DNA of 13,628 bases, taken from assembly GCA_964250925.1 (NCBI GenBank), contig CAXUHU010000089.1, positions 1-13,628 of the forward strand, given 5' to 3'. A program made the translations under genes and the position numbers. This stretch comes from BOG-908 sp964250925. GTDB lineage: Bacteria; Pseudomonadota; Alphaproteobacteria; Acetobacterales; Acetobacteraceae. A model generated the notes under the pieces. That model saw nothing but the letters and a program-made list of their open reading frames with translations. It ran no database searches and was not told the DNA's origin. Positions 5,923-13,569 of the stretch are shown here, piece by piece (the stretch's first letter is position 1; each line of letters opens with the position of its first letter).

Positions 5923-6624
5923 ATGATCCGCCTGCGAACCATGCTGCCGCTCGCCGCCGGACTCGTGTGCGGCTGTCTGCCCGTGGCGCACGGGCCGCCG
6001 GCGCCGCGCGCGGCCGACGCGCCCGCCGCCTATCGCGTGCAGGTGGGCGACGTGCTGGGCGTTCGGCTGTACCTGGCGCCGGAGCTGGACGAGGACGTGA
6101 CCGTGCGTCCGGACGGCCGGATCACCACCACGCTGGCCCAGTCGGTGCAGGCGGCCGGCCGCACGCCGGACGAGATCGCCGCCGACCTCAGGCGCGGCTA
6201 CGCGACCGAATTGAAGAATCCGCAGCTCGCGCTGGAGGTGAAGTCGGCTTCCCCCGCCCGCATCTACGTGGCCGGCGAGGTGGTCGCCCCGGGCGAGTTC
6301 ACCACGGCTGCCCCGAACCTGACCCTGTTGCAGGCGGTGGCCAAGGCCGGCGGCCTGCGCACCGCCGGCGACGAGGATCACGTCTTCATCTTGCGCCGGG
6401 GCGAGGGCGACGCGCCGGTGGTGCTGTCGGCGGACTACCGCGGTGCGATGACCGGCACCAACCCCGCCGCCGACGTGCGCCTGGCGGCCTTCGACGTGGT
6501 TTACGTGCCCAAGACCGGCATTGGGCAGATCTATGTATGGTTCAACCAGCACGTGCAGCAGTTCGTGCCGGTGAGCTGGGGATTCTCATACAACGTGAAC
6601 CCGTTGTTGAACAAGGAGCGCTAG
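5923..6624 (+). CDS. Outer-membrane polysaccharide export lipoprotein (OPX family, Wza/GumB-like)
   Basis: The product is 233 aa. It is predicted to form or gate the outer-membrane export channel for an exopolysaccharide. The signal peptide ends in a lipobox VCGC with lipidated Cys18. The Poly_export domain runs from YRVQVGDVLGVRLY (37-50) to about 106, with VRPDGRI at 61-67. One SLBB domain follows (ARIYVAGEVVAPGEF at 112-126, through AGGL at 142-145). The C-terminus (WFNQHVQQFVPVSWGF) is amphipathic, as expected for the membrane-spanning helix. It is shorter than Wza (about 380 aa, more SLBB domains) and close to GumB size. ATG 5923 is chosen because the signal peptide begins there, although no clear Shine-Dalgarno precedes it. 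The longer open frame upstream is another gene's shadow. No Wzc-type co-polymerase is adjacent. Confidence 0.93.
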   Translation: MIRLRTMLPLAAGLVCGCLPVAHGPPAPRAADAPAAYRVQVGDVLGVRLYLAPELDEDVTVRPDGRITTTLAQSVQAAGRTPDEIAADLRRGYATELKNPQLALEVKSASPARIYVAGEVVAPGEFTTAAPNLTLLQAVAKAGGLRTAGDEDHVFILRRGEGDAPVVLSADYRGAMTGTNPAADVRLAAFDVVYVPKTGIGQIYVWFNQHVQQFVPVSWGFSYNVNPLLNKER

Positions 6625-6675
6625 GCGAACGGCCTGACGTCATCGGCGCGCCGTGACCTGCGCGGTTGACTGGGC

Positions 6676-6681
6676 TAGCCT
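6676..6681 (+). promoter_or_regulatory. Possible -10 element of a leaderless ggt transcript
   Basis: TAGCCT lies 7 nt before the ATG of the gamma-glutamyltransferase gene, and there is no Shine-Dalgarno between them. This spacing would put transcription start at or next to the A of ATG. A TTGACT at 6665-6670 is too close to serve as its -35. Positional inference only. Confidence 0.3.
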
Positions 6682-6688
6682 TGCGCCC

Positions 6689-8443
6689 ATGCGCATCCTC
6701 CTTCCTTTGCTCCTCGCCCCGACACTGGCCGTGGCTGCCGACCCGGCCCCCGTCGCCTCGCGCGGCGGCATCGTCGTCACCGCCCAGCGTCTCGCCTCCC
6801 AGGTTGGCGCCGATGTGCTCGACCGGGGTGGCAACGCCTTCGATGCGGCGGTGGCCGTCGGCTACGCCCTGGCCGTCACCTACCCCGAAGCCGGCAACCT
6901 CGGCGGCGGCGGGTTCATGACGCTGCGCCAGGCCAACGGGCATGTCAGCTTCATCGATTTTCGCGAAAAGGCGCCGCTCTCGGCCACGCCGGCCATGTAT
7001 CAGGACGCAAGCGGCCAGTTGATCCGCGGCCTGTCGACCGAGGGATGGTCGTCGGTCGCCACCCCCGGCTCGCCGGCCGGGCTGGACTATGTGCGCGTGC
7101 ATTACGGCACCATGGACCGGGCGGCGCTGATGGCGCCGGCCATCCGCCTGGCCCGCGAGGGCTTCACGCTGACCCAGGGCGATGCCGGCATCTTCCAGAT
7201 CGCCACGCCGCAACTGCGCGGCGATCCGGCCGCCTCGGCCATCTTCCTGCGCCAGGGCGTGCCCTTGCAGCCGGGCGACCGCCTGGTGCAGGCCGACCTC
7301 GCCCGCACGCTGCAGCAGATCGCCGATCGCGGTCCGGACCAGGCCTTCTACCAGGGACCGATCGGGCAGGAGATCGCAGCCGCGGACGCCGCCGGCGGCG
7401 GCAGGCTGACCCCACGCGACCTGGCCAGCTACAAGGTGCGCGAGATGCCGCCGGTCGCGTGCGACTATCGCGGCTTCCACATCGTCTCCGCCCCGCCGCC
7501 CAGCTCGGGCGGGGTGGTGCTGTGCGAAATCCTGCAGATCCTGCAGGGCTACGACCTGCACGCCATGGGCTTTCACAGCGCCGCCGAGATGCACGTGCTG
7601 GCCGAGGCGATGCGCCACGCCTTCATCGACCGCAACAACCGCCTGGGCGACCCGGATTTCTTCCGCAACCCGGTGGCTGAGCTGATCAGCCCGGCCCATG
7701 CCGAAGCCGTGCGGCGCGCCATCCTGCCCGAGCGCGCAACCCCCACCGCCAGCGTGCCGTTACCCGGCCCCGAGGGCACCGAGACCACGCAGTATTCGGT
7801 GGTCGACGCAGCCGGCAACGCCGCCTCGGTCACCTACACGCTCAACAACTGGTTCGGCGCGGCGATCGTGGCTGGCCATACCGGCATCGTGATGAACGAC
7901 GAGATGGACGATTTCACTTCGAAGATCGGCGCGCCCAACATGTTCGGCCTGGTGCAGGGCAAGGCCAATGCCATCGCGCCGGGCAAGACGCCGCTCAGCT
8001 CCATGACGCCCACCATCATCACCAAGGACGGCCGCCTCGTCATGGTGATCGGCTCGCCCGGCGGCAGCCGGATCATCACCATCGTGCTGGAGGCGATTGT
8101 CAACGTCATCGACCACGGCATGACCATCGAGGAGGCGATCGACGCGCCGCGCATCCACGAGCAGGCCACGCCAGACCTCGTGCTGCTGGAGCGCGGCGCG
8201 CTTTCGCCGGACACGCGCGCGCTGCTGGAAGCCCGCGGCTACCGCTTCAAGGACGCCGGATATTGGGGCGTGGCGGAGGGCATTCTCGCAGGCGGCCCCT
8301 CGTTGGCCGGCAGCAACGGCTTCGGCGAGGACGGCTTCCTGCCGCTGAACGCGCGGCCGGAGGCGGGTGCCAAACTGTTCGGCGCGCACGACGTGCGCGG
8401 CGGTGCAGGCGCGGCCGTTGCAGCGGGCCGGGACAGCCGCTAG
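6689..8443 (+). CDS. ggt: Gamma-glutamyltransferase (secreted, Ntn-hydrolase)
   Basis: The product is 584 aa, the normal length for a bacterial GGT precursor. It cleaves gamma-glutamyl bonds of glutathione and related compounds, and transfers the glutamyl group to water or amino acids, in the periplasm. The signal peptide is MRILLPLLLAPTLAVA. FREKAP (91-96) carries the substrate-binding arginine. Autoprocessing would expose Thr366 in TTQYSVVD (366-373), the equivalent of the small-subunit N-terminal threonine. NEMDDF (403-408) binds the alpha-amino group, PLSSM (435-439) forms part of the oxyanion pocket, and GSPGGSRI (455-462) is the family signature. All key residues are present, so it should be active. 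ATG 6689 is preferred over the open frame at 6653 because the signal peptide begins there. Its place between export and acylation genes is unusual; it may be incidental or may act on a gamma-glutamyl-bearing envelope component. Confidence 0.95.
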   Translation: MRILLPLLLAPTLAVAADPAPVASRGGIVVTAQRLASQVGADVLDRGGNAFDAAVAVGYALAVTYPEAGNLGGGGFMTLRQANGHVSFIDFREKAPLSATPAMYQDASGQLIRGLSTEGWSSVATPGSPAGLDYVRVHYGTMDRAALMAPAIRLAREGFTLTQGDAGIFQIATPQLRGDPAASAIFLRQGVPLQPGDRLVQADLARTLQQIADRGPDQAFYQGPIGQEIAAADAAGGGRLTPRDLASYKVREMPPVACDYRGFHIVSAPPPSSGGVVLCEILQILQGYDLHAMGFHSAAEMHVLAEAMRHAFIDRNNRLGDPDFFRNPVAELISPAHAEAVRRAILPERATPTASVPLPGPEGTETTQYSVVDAAGNAASVTYTLNNWFGAAIVAGHTGIVMNDEMDDFTSKIGAPNMFGLVQGKANAIAPGKTPLSSMTPTIITKDGRLVMVIGSPGGSRIITIVLEAIVNVIDHGMTIEEAIDAPRIHEQATPDLVLLERGALSPDTRALLEARGYRFKDAGYWGVAEGILAGGPSLAGSNGFGEDGFLPLNARPEAGAKLFGAHDVRGGAGAAVAAGRDSR

Positions 8444-8459
8444 AACCAGCCGCTAGGAC
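8434..8459. repeat. 13-bp tandem duplication over the ggt stop
   Basis: CAGCCGCTAGAAC (8434-8446) is followed directly by CAGCCGCTAGGAC (8447-8459), with one mismatch. Each copy contains CTAG; the TAG in the first is the ggt stop. This looks like a simple local duplication. The remaining 51 bases before the MBOAT start hold no clear promoter. Confidence 0.7.
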
Positions 8460-8510
8460 CGAAACGATTGGCGGCTTTCGCCAAGCTCGGCACCTCGGGG
8501 GTGGTGGCGC

Positions 8511-10148
8511 GTGCTGTTCAACTCCTACGAGTTCATCCTGGCCTACCTGCCCGTTACGCTGGCGGTCTGCTTCCTGCTTGCGCGATTTGCCGGGCCCGGC
8601 GCCGCGCAGCTCTGGCTGACGGCCGCGTCGTTCTACTTCTACGCCAGCTGGAACCTGCGCTACCTTCCCCTGCTGGCCGGCAGCATCCTGTTCAACTACG
8701 TCATCGCCAGGACGATGCTCGGGATGGCCGAGGACACGCGGCGCTGGCTGCTGTTCCTGGCGGTGGCCGTCGATATCGGCCTGCTCGGCTACTACAAATA
8801 CACCAACTTCTTCGTCGATAGCGTGAACGCGCTCGGCGGCTCGCATGTCTTCGTGGCGCAGATCCTGCTGCCGCTGGGCATCTCGTTCTACACGTTCCAG
8901 CAGATCACCCTGCTGGTCGATATCAGCGGCGACGATGTGGGCGGGGTGCGCCTGCGCGATTTCGGCCTGTTCGTCATCTTCTTCCCGCATCTGATCGCGG
9001 GACCGATCGTGCATCATAGCGAAATGATGCCGCAGTTCGAACGCGCAACGTATCGCTTCGCCTGGGACAACATGGCCGTCGGGCTGACGCTGTTCGCAGT
9101 GGGCCTGTTCAAGAAGGCGGTGCTGGCCGACGGGATCGCGGGGCTGGTGGTGCCGATCTACGGCGATGCGGCTTCGGGCCGTCCTGTCACGCTGGTTTAC
9201 GCCTGGGCCGCCTGCCTCGGTTTCGCGCTGCAGATGTATTTCGACTTCTCCGGCTATTCGGAAATGGCGCTCGGCCTGGCGCGCATGGTGGGCATCAAGC
9301 TGCCGATGAACTTCAACTCGCCGATGAAGGCCACGAGCATCATCCAATACTGGGCGTGCTGGCACATCACCCTCACCCGGTTCCTTACCGCCTATGTCTA
9401 CAACCCGATGGCGATGGCCATTGCGCGGGCGCGCCGCGCTCGGGGCTGGCGCCAGGGTCCGGGGCCGCGCGGCACGGTGGGCGCCGGCCTGACCATGATC
9501 GCCACGCCCACGATCGGCACCATGTTCCTCTCCGGCCTGTGGCACGGCGCCGGCCCGCAATACTTGGTGTTCGGGCTGCTGCACGGTTGCTACCTGACGA
9601 TCAATCACTTCTGGCGGCTGTATCGGCCACGCTTCTGGCCCGATGCGGACGGCCACGACCGGGTGATGCGGCCGGCCGGACTGGTGCTGACCCTGGTGGC
9701 CGCTGCCGTGGCACTCACCTATTTCCGCGCCGACACGGTGCGGGCCGGCAACGACATCGTGGCCGGCATGGCGGGCCTGCACGGCGTGGCGCTGCCGGAC
9801 GTCATCCAAAGCCGGCTGCAGTCGCTGGCCGCCCTTCTCGGCCGCGTGGGCGTGGTTTTCGAGCCGCGGCCGTTGCCCGACCTGCTGGCGATGTACGCCT
9901 GGATCGCGGCACTGCTGGCGATGGCGCTCGTGCCGCCGAACGTTCTGCAGATGATGTATGGGACCGACCCTGCCATCACTCTGCCGCTGCCCTACGGCAG
10001 GGACCCCCGGATAGCGCCGTGGCGCAGGCTGTTCACCCGGCTGGCGTGGCGGCCGAACGCCGGCTGGGCTGTGGCGGCCGGGTTCGTGTCGCTGTCCGGC
10101 CTGTTGGCGCTGAACCACGTCACCGCGTTTCTGTACTGGCAGTTCTGA
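8511..10148 (+). CDS. MBOAT family O-acyltransferase (AlgI-like)
   Basis: The product is 545 aa, an integral inner-membrane protein with roughly 11-13 hydrophobic segments. Proteins of this class (AlgI, DltB, PatA-like) pass acyl groups, usually acetyl, from the cytosolic side across the membrane for attachment to a polysaccharide. The start LFNSYEFILAYLP is typical of AlgI homologues. The two family histidines are present: His285 in YWACWHITLTRF and His345 in SGLWHGAG, followed by LLHG (356-359). The usual YWRRWH has become YWACWH. GTG 8511 is chosen because the family homology begins at that codon, and a G-rich stretch precedes it. Its stop overlaps the start of the SGNH-like gene (TGATG), the common MBOAT-partner arrangement. 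The acyl group and target glycan cannot be told from sequence; the locus suggests an exopolysaccharide. Confidence 0.94.
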   Translation: MLFNSYEFILAYLPVTLAVCFLLARFAGPGAAQLWLTAASFYFYASWNLRYLPLLAGSILFNYVIARTMLGMAEDTRRWLLFLAVAVDIGLLGYYKYTNFFVDSVNALGGSHVFVAQILLPLGISFYTFQQITLLVDISGDDVGGVRLRDFGLFVIFFPHLIAGPIVHHSEMMPQFERATYRFAWDNMAVGLTLFAVGLFKKAVLADGIAGLVVPIYGDAASGRPVTLVYAWAACLGFALQMYFDFSGYSEMALGLARMVGIKLPMNFNSPMKATSIIQYWACWHITLTRFLTAYVYNPMAMAIARARRARGWRQGPGPRGTVGAGLTMIATPTIGTMFLSGLWHGAGPQYLVFGLLHGCYLTINHFWRLYRPRFWPDADGHDRVMRPAGLVLTLVAAAVALTYFRADTVRAGNDIVAGMAGLHGVALPDVIQSRLQSLAALLGRVGVVFEPRPLPDLLAMYAWIAALLAMALVPPNVLQMMYGTDPAITLPLPYGRDPRIAPWRRLFTRLAWRPNAGWAVAAGFVSLSGLLALNHVTAFLYWQF

Positions 10149-11425
10149 TGGACGCCTTGACGCCCGGCTCCGTCGCGCTGCTGCCGGTCCGGCAGCGCCG
10201 TTCCATGCAGCGCTACCTCGGCATCTGGGCGGCTACGCTGGCGCTGCTGCTCGCCGCCGTCATCGGCATCTGCGTGCTGGTCGATCCCTACGCCGTGTTC
10301 GGCACGACGCTGATCGACGGGCTGAACGGGCGCAAGACCGCCGCCATCGCCTGGCCACGCCTGTCCAAGGCCTACATGATCCAGCGGCAACGTCCGAAAA
10401 CCCTGATCCTGGGCAATTCCAGCGCCGATGTCGGCTTCAACCCAGACAGCGCCGTCTGGCCGCAATCGGCGCGGCCGGTGTTCAACCTGGCCGTCGATGG
10501 CGGGCTGCCCGCAACCCATCTGCGCTACCTGCAGCACGCTTTGGCCGGCACGGCGCCGTCGCGCGTGATCATCGCCGTCAACTTCAACGAAAGCCTGGTG
10601 ATGCCGCAGGGGCCGCGCGTGTCGGCGGCCGTGCAGAGCCAGTTCGATTTCGAGCCGAGGATGCGCGTGCTGGCGGACGGCACGCCCAACCCCGGCTACC
10701 CCAGGGGGCACGCCGCCGATCTCGTTTTCGCCACGCTGTCGTTCAGCGCGCTGTCCGACAGCATCAAGACGGTGCTGCACCAGAACGATCTGCGCACGCC
10801 CTACCAGTCGGCGCAGGGCTGGAACAGCGGCGCCATGATGGCCGGCTGGACGCGCGACGACGGCGCCTATGCGATGATGATGCGCAAGGACCGCGAGAAG
10901 ATCGCCCAGTATGAAAGCTGGCGCGGTAGCAGGGCGCTCGACATCGACGCCGTGTTCCGGGCCATCCGTCTGGCCAACGCACGCGGCGCAGACGTGGCTG
11001 TGGTGATCCTGCCCACCCATGCCGACGGGCTGGAAGTGCTGCGGCAGTTGGGCTTGGATGCCGATTACGGCGCGTGGAAGACGGCCCTCGTTCGGGGCAT
11101 TGCCGGTGCCGCGCCGGACGGCCGCGCCATCGTCTGGGATTTCAGCGGTTATTCGCCCTACACCACTGAGGACCTGCCGGCGCCGGGCGACCGCAGTCAC
11201 GGCCTGCGCTGGTTCTACGAGCCGGTGCATTTCACCGCAGCCCTGGGCGACGTGATGGCCGCGCGGATCGAGGGGGCGGCGGAGCCGGCCAGTTTCGGCG
11301 TCCGACTGACCCCGGACAACGTGGCTGGGCAGATCGCCGCCTATCACGCCGGCCAGGCGGCGTGGGTGGCATCCCACCCGGACGACGTCGCGCGGATCGC
11401 CGGACTGATCGGTGCTGCGAAATAG
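10148..11425 (+). CDS. Membrane-anchored SGNH-like protein, MBOAT partner
   Basis: The product is 425 aa. One N-terminal transmembrane segment (about 24-46) follows a basic stretch, so most of the protein is periplasmic. ILGNSSADVGFNP (87-99) resembles the block I Ser loop of SGNH hydrolases and of AlgJ/AlgX/DltD-like partners, with Ser91 or Ser92 as nucleophile. VNFNES (144-149) may be the Asn block, and YEPVHFT (357-363, His361) sits where the D-x-x-H dyad belongs, with Glu in place of Asp. Such partners complete the acyl transfer from MBOAT to the sugar. The start ATG overlaps the MBOAT stop by one base, implying translational coupling. The 3' end overlaps the next gene by 14 nt. The long open frame upstream is a shadow of the MBOAT gene. 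Catalytic assignments are by motif only. Confidence 0.85.
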   Translation: MDALTPGSVALLPVRQRRSMQRYLGIWAATLALLLAAVIGICVLVDPYAVFGTTLIDGLNGRKTAAIAWPRLSKAYMIQRQRPKTLILGNSSADVGFNPDSAVWPQSARPVFNLAVDGGLPATHLRYLQHALAGTAPSRVIIAVNFNESLVMPQGPRVSAAVQSQFDFEPRMRVLADGTPNPGYPRGHAADLVFATLSFSALSDSIKTVLHQNDLRTPYQSAQGWNSGAMMAGWTRDDGAYAMMMRKDREKIAQYESWRGSRALDIDAVFRAIRLANARGADVAVVILPTHADGLEVLRQLGLDADYGAWKTALVRGIAGAAPDGRAIVWDFSGYSPYTTEDLPAPGDRSHGLRWFYEPVHFTAALGDVMAARIEGAAEPASFGVRLTPDNVAGQIAAYHAGQAAWVASHPDDVARIAGLIGAAK

Positions 11426-12599
11426 GCGTGGGACGATCCTGCGACGGCCGCGCGGCCGCCTCGTCCCGGACGTGACCATCGCGCGTGGGTTGGTGAAGCC
11501 GGGCCTGCAACACATTGTGCCCGCACCCCAGCCGCCGGTCCCGGCCGGACGGCTGTCCGGGCTGGAGGCCTTGCGCGGCATCGCCGCCGCCGCGGTCGTG
11601 CTGTATCACGCCGCTCGCCACGTCGGCCGAAACCTGGGCGCGCCGCTGCTGGTCCACGCGACGCAGTTCGGCCATGCGGGCGTGGATCTGTTCTTCGTCC
11701 TCAGCGGCTTCGTGATCCTATTCGTGCACGGCCGCGACGTCGGCCGCCCGGCGCGCTGGCGGCATTATGCCTTCAGGCGGTTCAGCCGCGTGATGCCGGT
11801 CTATTGGGTGGCGCTGGCAGTCACCATGGCGATGTCCGCCGCGGGCGGTCATGCTTGGCCGCCCGCACTGGGCATCGCCTGGTCCGTTGCCCTGTTGCCA
11901 TCCTGGACCGAACCGATCCTCGGGGTGGCCTGGACGCTGCAATACGAGGTGGTGTTCTACGCGATCTTTGGCGTGTTGATCATGGACCGACGCGCGGGCC
12001 TGGCCCTGCTGGGGTGCTGGCTGGCTGGCATCGTGCTCGCCTGGGCAGGCTTGCTTACCTGGGCGCGCGATGTTCCGCCGCAGCTGTTCAACGCCTGCGA
12101 TGCCGAGTTCTTTTTCGGCATGGCCTCGGCTTGGTACCTCGCCCGCTCGACCGTCCGGCGGCCTCGCATGCTGCTGGCGGCAGGCGCGTCGCTGTTCGCC
12201 GCCGCTGCCCTGGCCGAGGATGCGGGCGTGCTGGACGGCTACGCGGCGTCGGCTCGGCTGGCCTACGGCGTCCCGTCCGTGATGCTGATCATGGGCGTTG
12301 TGGAGTGCGAACGGTCGGGCCTGCTGACGGTGGCCGGATGGCTGCGCGCGCTGGGCGGGGCGTCCTACGCCATCTACCTGTTCCAGTTCGTGTTCATCGG
12401 CCTCGTGTGGAAAGCCTGGCTGTCCGCGCCGGCCGGACTGCACGGTTCTGTTTTGGGGATTTACGTTTTGCTGGTTGGTGCCGCGCTGATAGGCGGCGTT
12501 GCTGCTTCACGGCTGGTGGAACGGCCTTTGCTTCGGCTTGTGCGTGGGGCGGCAAGCAGTCCTTTCGTGCAGAAAACGACCAAGAAACTTCTGTTTTAG
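11412..12599 (+). CDS. Acyltransferase 3 family membrane protein (OafA/NodX-like)
   Basis: The product is 395 aa with about ten transmembrane segments. It is predicted to transfer acetyl or another acyl group to a sugar of a surface glycan at the inner membrane. Visible family features are LEALRGIAAAAVVLYHAARH (51-70) with the R-x10-H pair Arg55/His66, GVDLFFVLSGFVI (90-102), and RRFSRVMPVYW (122-132). There is no C-terminal SGNH extension. From GTG 11412 it overlaps the SGNH-like gene by 14 nt. A later GTG at 11472 would still keep the whole conserved domain and avoid an arginine-rich 20-residue leader, so the start is open. Its stop (12597-12599) overlaps the convergent gene's stop. GC content drops in the last 100 bases. 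With the MBOAT pair it makes a second, independent acylation route in one operon. Confidence 0.93.
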   Translation: MLRNRRGTILRRPRGRLVPDVTIARGLVKPGLQHIVPAPQPPVPAGRLSGLEALRGIAAAAVVLYHAARHVGRNLGAPLLVHATQFGHAGVDLFFVLSGFVILFVHGRDVGRPARWRHYAFRRFSRVMPVYWVALAVTMAMSAAGGHAWPPALGIAWSVALLPSWTEPILGVAWTLQYEVVFYAIFGVLIMDRRAGLALLGCWLAGIVLAWAGLLTWARDVPPQLFNACDAEFFFGMASAWYLARSTVRRPRMLLAAGASLFAAAALAEDAGVLDGYAASARLAYGVPSVMLIMGVVECERSGLLTVAGWLRALGGASYAIYLFQFVFIGLVWKAWLSAPAGLHGSVLGIYVLLVGAALIGGVAASRLVERPLLRLVRGAASSPFVQKTTKKLLF

Positions 12600-13525
12600 G
12601 GGCCGTTGTTTGTCACCAGGCGCAGTTGTTGCCTGATGGTTGGGAAGTCTTGGCGCGCCTGCGCCAGTTCGGGCAGGCCCTCGGCGGCGCCCTCGGCCGT
12701 CAGTACCAGGCCGTCGGTGCCCACGCTGTCGTCGCAATACGCGCCGTAGCTCTGCAGTGCGCGCGCCAGCGCCAGCCCGGGCGGCGACAGCCCCAGCCGG
12801 TCCACCCGCACGCCAGGCGGGATGGCCGCCAGCGCCCCGATCGGGACATGCCCCGCATAGTCGCGAAAGCCCCAGAAATCCTCGCGCCCCGACGGCCAGA
12901 CCGGACCGTGCCGCAGCCGGCCGTACGGCAGCAGAAACGTCAGCGCGTGCCGGATCGTGCCCGCTCGCAGCTCCCACGCGCGCAGCACGCCGCCGAACCC
13001 GCTGGCATCCATCGCACGCACGCCGGGGAAACGCCCGTCGCGCAGGAAAAATCCGGCACCGTGCAGATCGACCCGGAACGCGCGCCTCGCCGCGATCGTC
13101 CCCTGGCCGATACGCGCCCGATACATCTCCAGCACGAACCCGCGGCCAGGCTCGACCACGAATAGATGGCCGTCGCCCATCGGGTCGGGGCGGGCGGCCG
13201 CCGGCACCCTGGCGCGGAAGGATCGCGCGTTCTCCTCGTCGCGCACCTCCATCCAGGGGTCGCGGTCGGACGCGAGGTAGAGCGGCATGCCCCACCGGCC
13301 GGCATGAATCAGCGCATGGCCGGCCAGCAGGTCCTGCGTTTGCGGGTCGCCGGCGGCCGAAAACCGCGCGTGGGCGGCAACCTGCTTGTTCCAGGGCGAG
13401 TCGGCGACAAACGGCTGCAGCCAGGGGTCGGCCGCCGAAGCGGGATGGAACAGCGTCAGCAAGATCGGGGCGAGGCGTGCCGCCGCCCCCAGGCTCCCCG
13501 TCATGAATTTGTTGCGTGTCCGCAT
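12596..13525 (-). CDS. Secreted protein of unknown function (SPWN / YGAY motifs)
   Basis: The product is 309 aa. Its signal peptide has basic RTRNK, a hydrophobic core and ASA before ADP (about 31/32), so it is periplasmic or extracellular. I cannot name the family. Visible landmarks are SPWN (43-46) just after the mature start, GHLFVVEPGRGFVLEMYRA around 119-137, a glycine-rich middle (ASGFGGVLRAWELRAG), HALTFLLP (193-200), IPPGVRVDRLGL (235-246) and LQSYGAYCDD (257-266). The pattern suggests a compact beta-rich secreted enzyme or binding domain, perhaps acting on extracellular glycan, but no catalytic set is clear. ATG 13525 is preferred; a second ATG at 13504 would remove the basic N-region. 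The stop (TAA) overlaps the stop of the convergent acyltransferase gene by 3 bases, leaving no room for a terminator. Confidence 0.85.
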   Translation of the reverse strand: MRTRNKFMTGSLGAAARLAPILLTLFHPASAADPWLQPFVADSPWNKQVAAHARFSAAGDPQTQDLLAGHALIHAGRWGMPLYLASDRDPWMEVRDEENARSFRARVPAAARPDPMGDGHLFVVEPGRGFVLEMYRARIGQGTIAARRAFRVDLHGAGFFLRDGRFPGVRAMDASGFGGVLRAWELRAGTIRHALTFLLPYGRLRHGPVWPSGREDFWGFRDYAGHVPIGALAAIPPGVRVDRLGLSPPGLALARALQSYGAYCDDSVGTDGLVLTAEGAAEGLPELAQARQDFPTIRQQLRLVTNNGP

Positions 13526-13530
13526 CGGCA

Positions 13531-13540
13531 ACCCTAGGGT
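13531..13540 (-). promoter_or_regulatory. Palindrome ACCCTAGGGT before the secreted-protein gene
   Basis: A perfect 10-bp palindrome ends 5 nt before the ATG on the minus strand. Its TAGGGT half could serve as a -10 for a leaderless mRNA. Alternatively TTGCAC and TACGAT (spacing about 19) a little upstream form a weak promoter, placing the palindrome in the short leader as an operator. There is no Shine-Dalgarno. Both readings are inference. Confidence 0.3.
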
Positions 13541-13569
13541 GTGGATCGTAGCGGATACGGAACGTACGA

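Noticed and set aside
6635..6642. TGACGTCA palindrome upstream of ggt
   Set aside because: An 8-bp palindrome is expected by chance in this length and it has no spacing relation to a promoter.
8247..10118. 623-aa open frame on the minus strand across the MBOAT gene
   Set aside because: It is a shadow of the high-GC MBOAT gene: rich in Arg, Gln, His and Pro, with no domain-like pattern, while the plus strand encodes a clear membrane protein.
9992..11581. 529-aa minus-strand open frame opposite the SGNH-like gene
   Set aside because: Shadow reading; the plus-strand gene has a start overlap, transmembrane segment and SGNH motifs.
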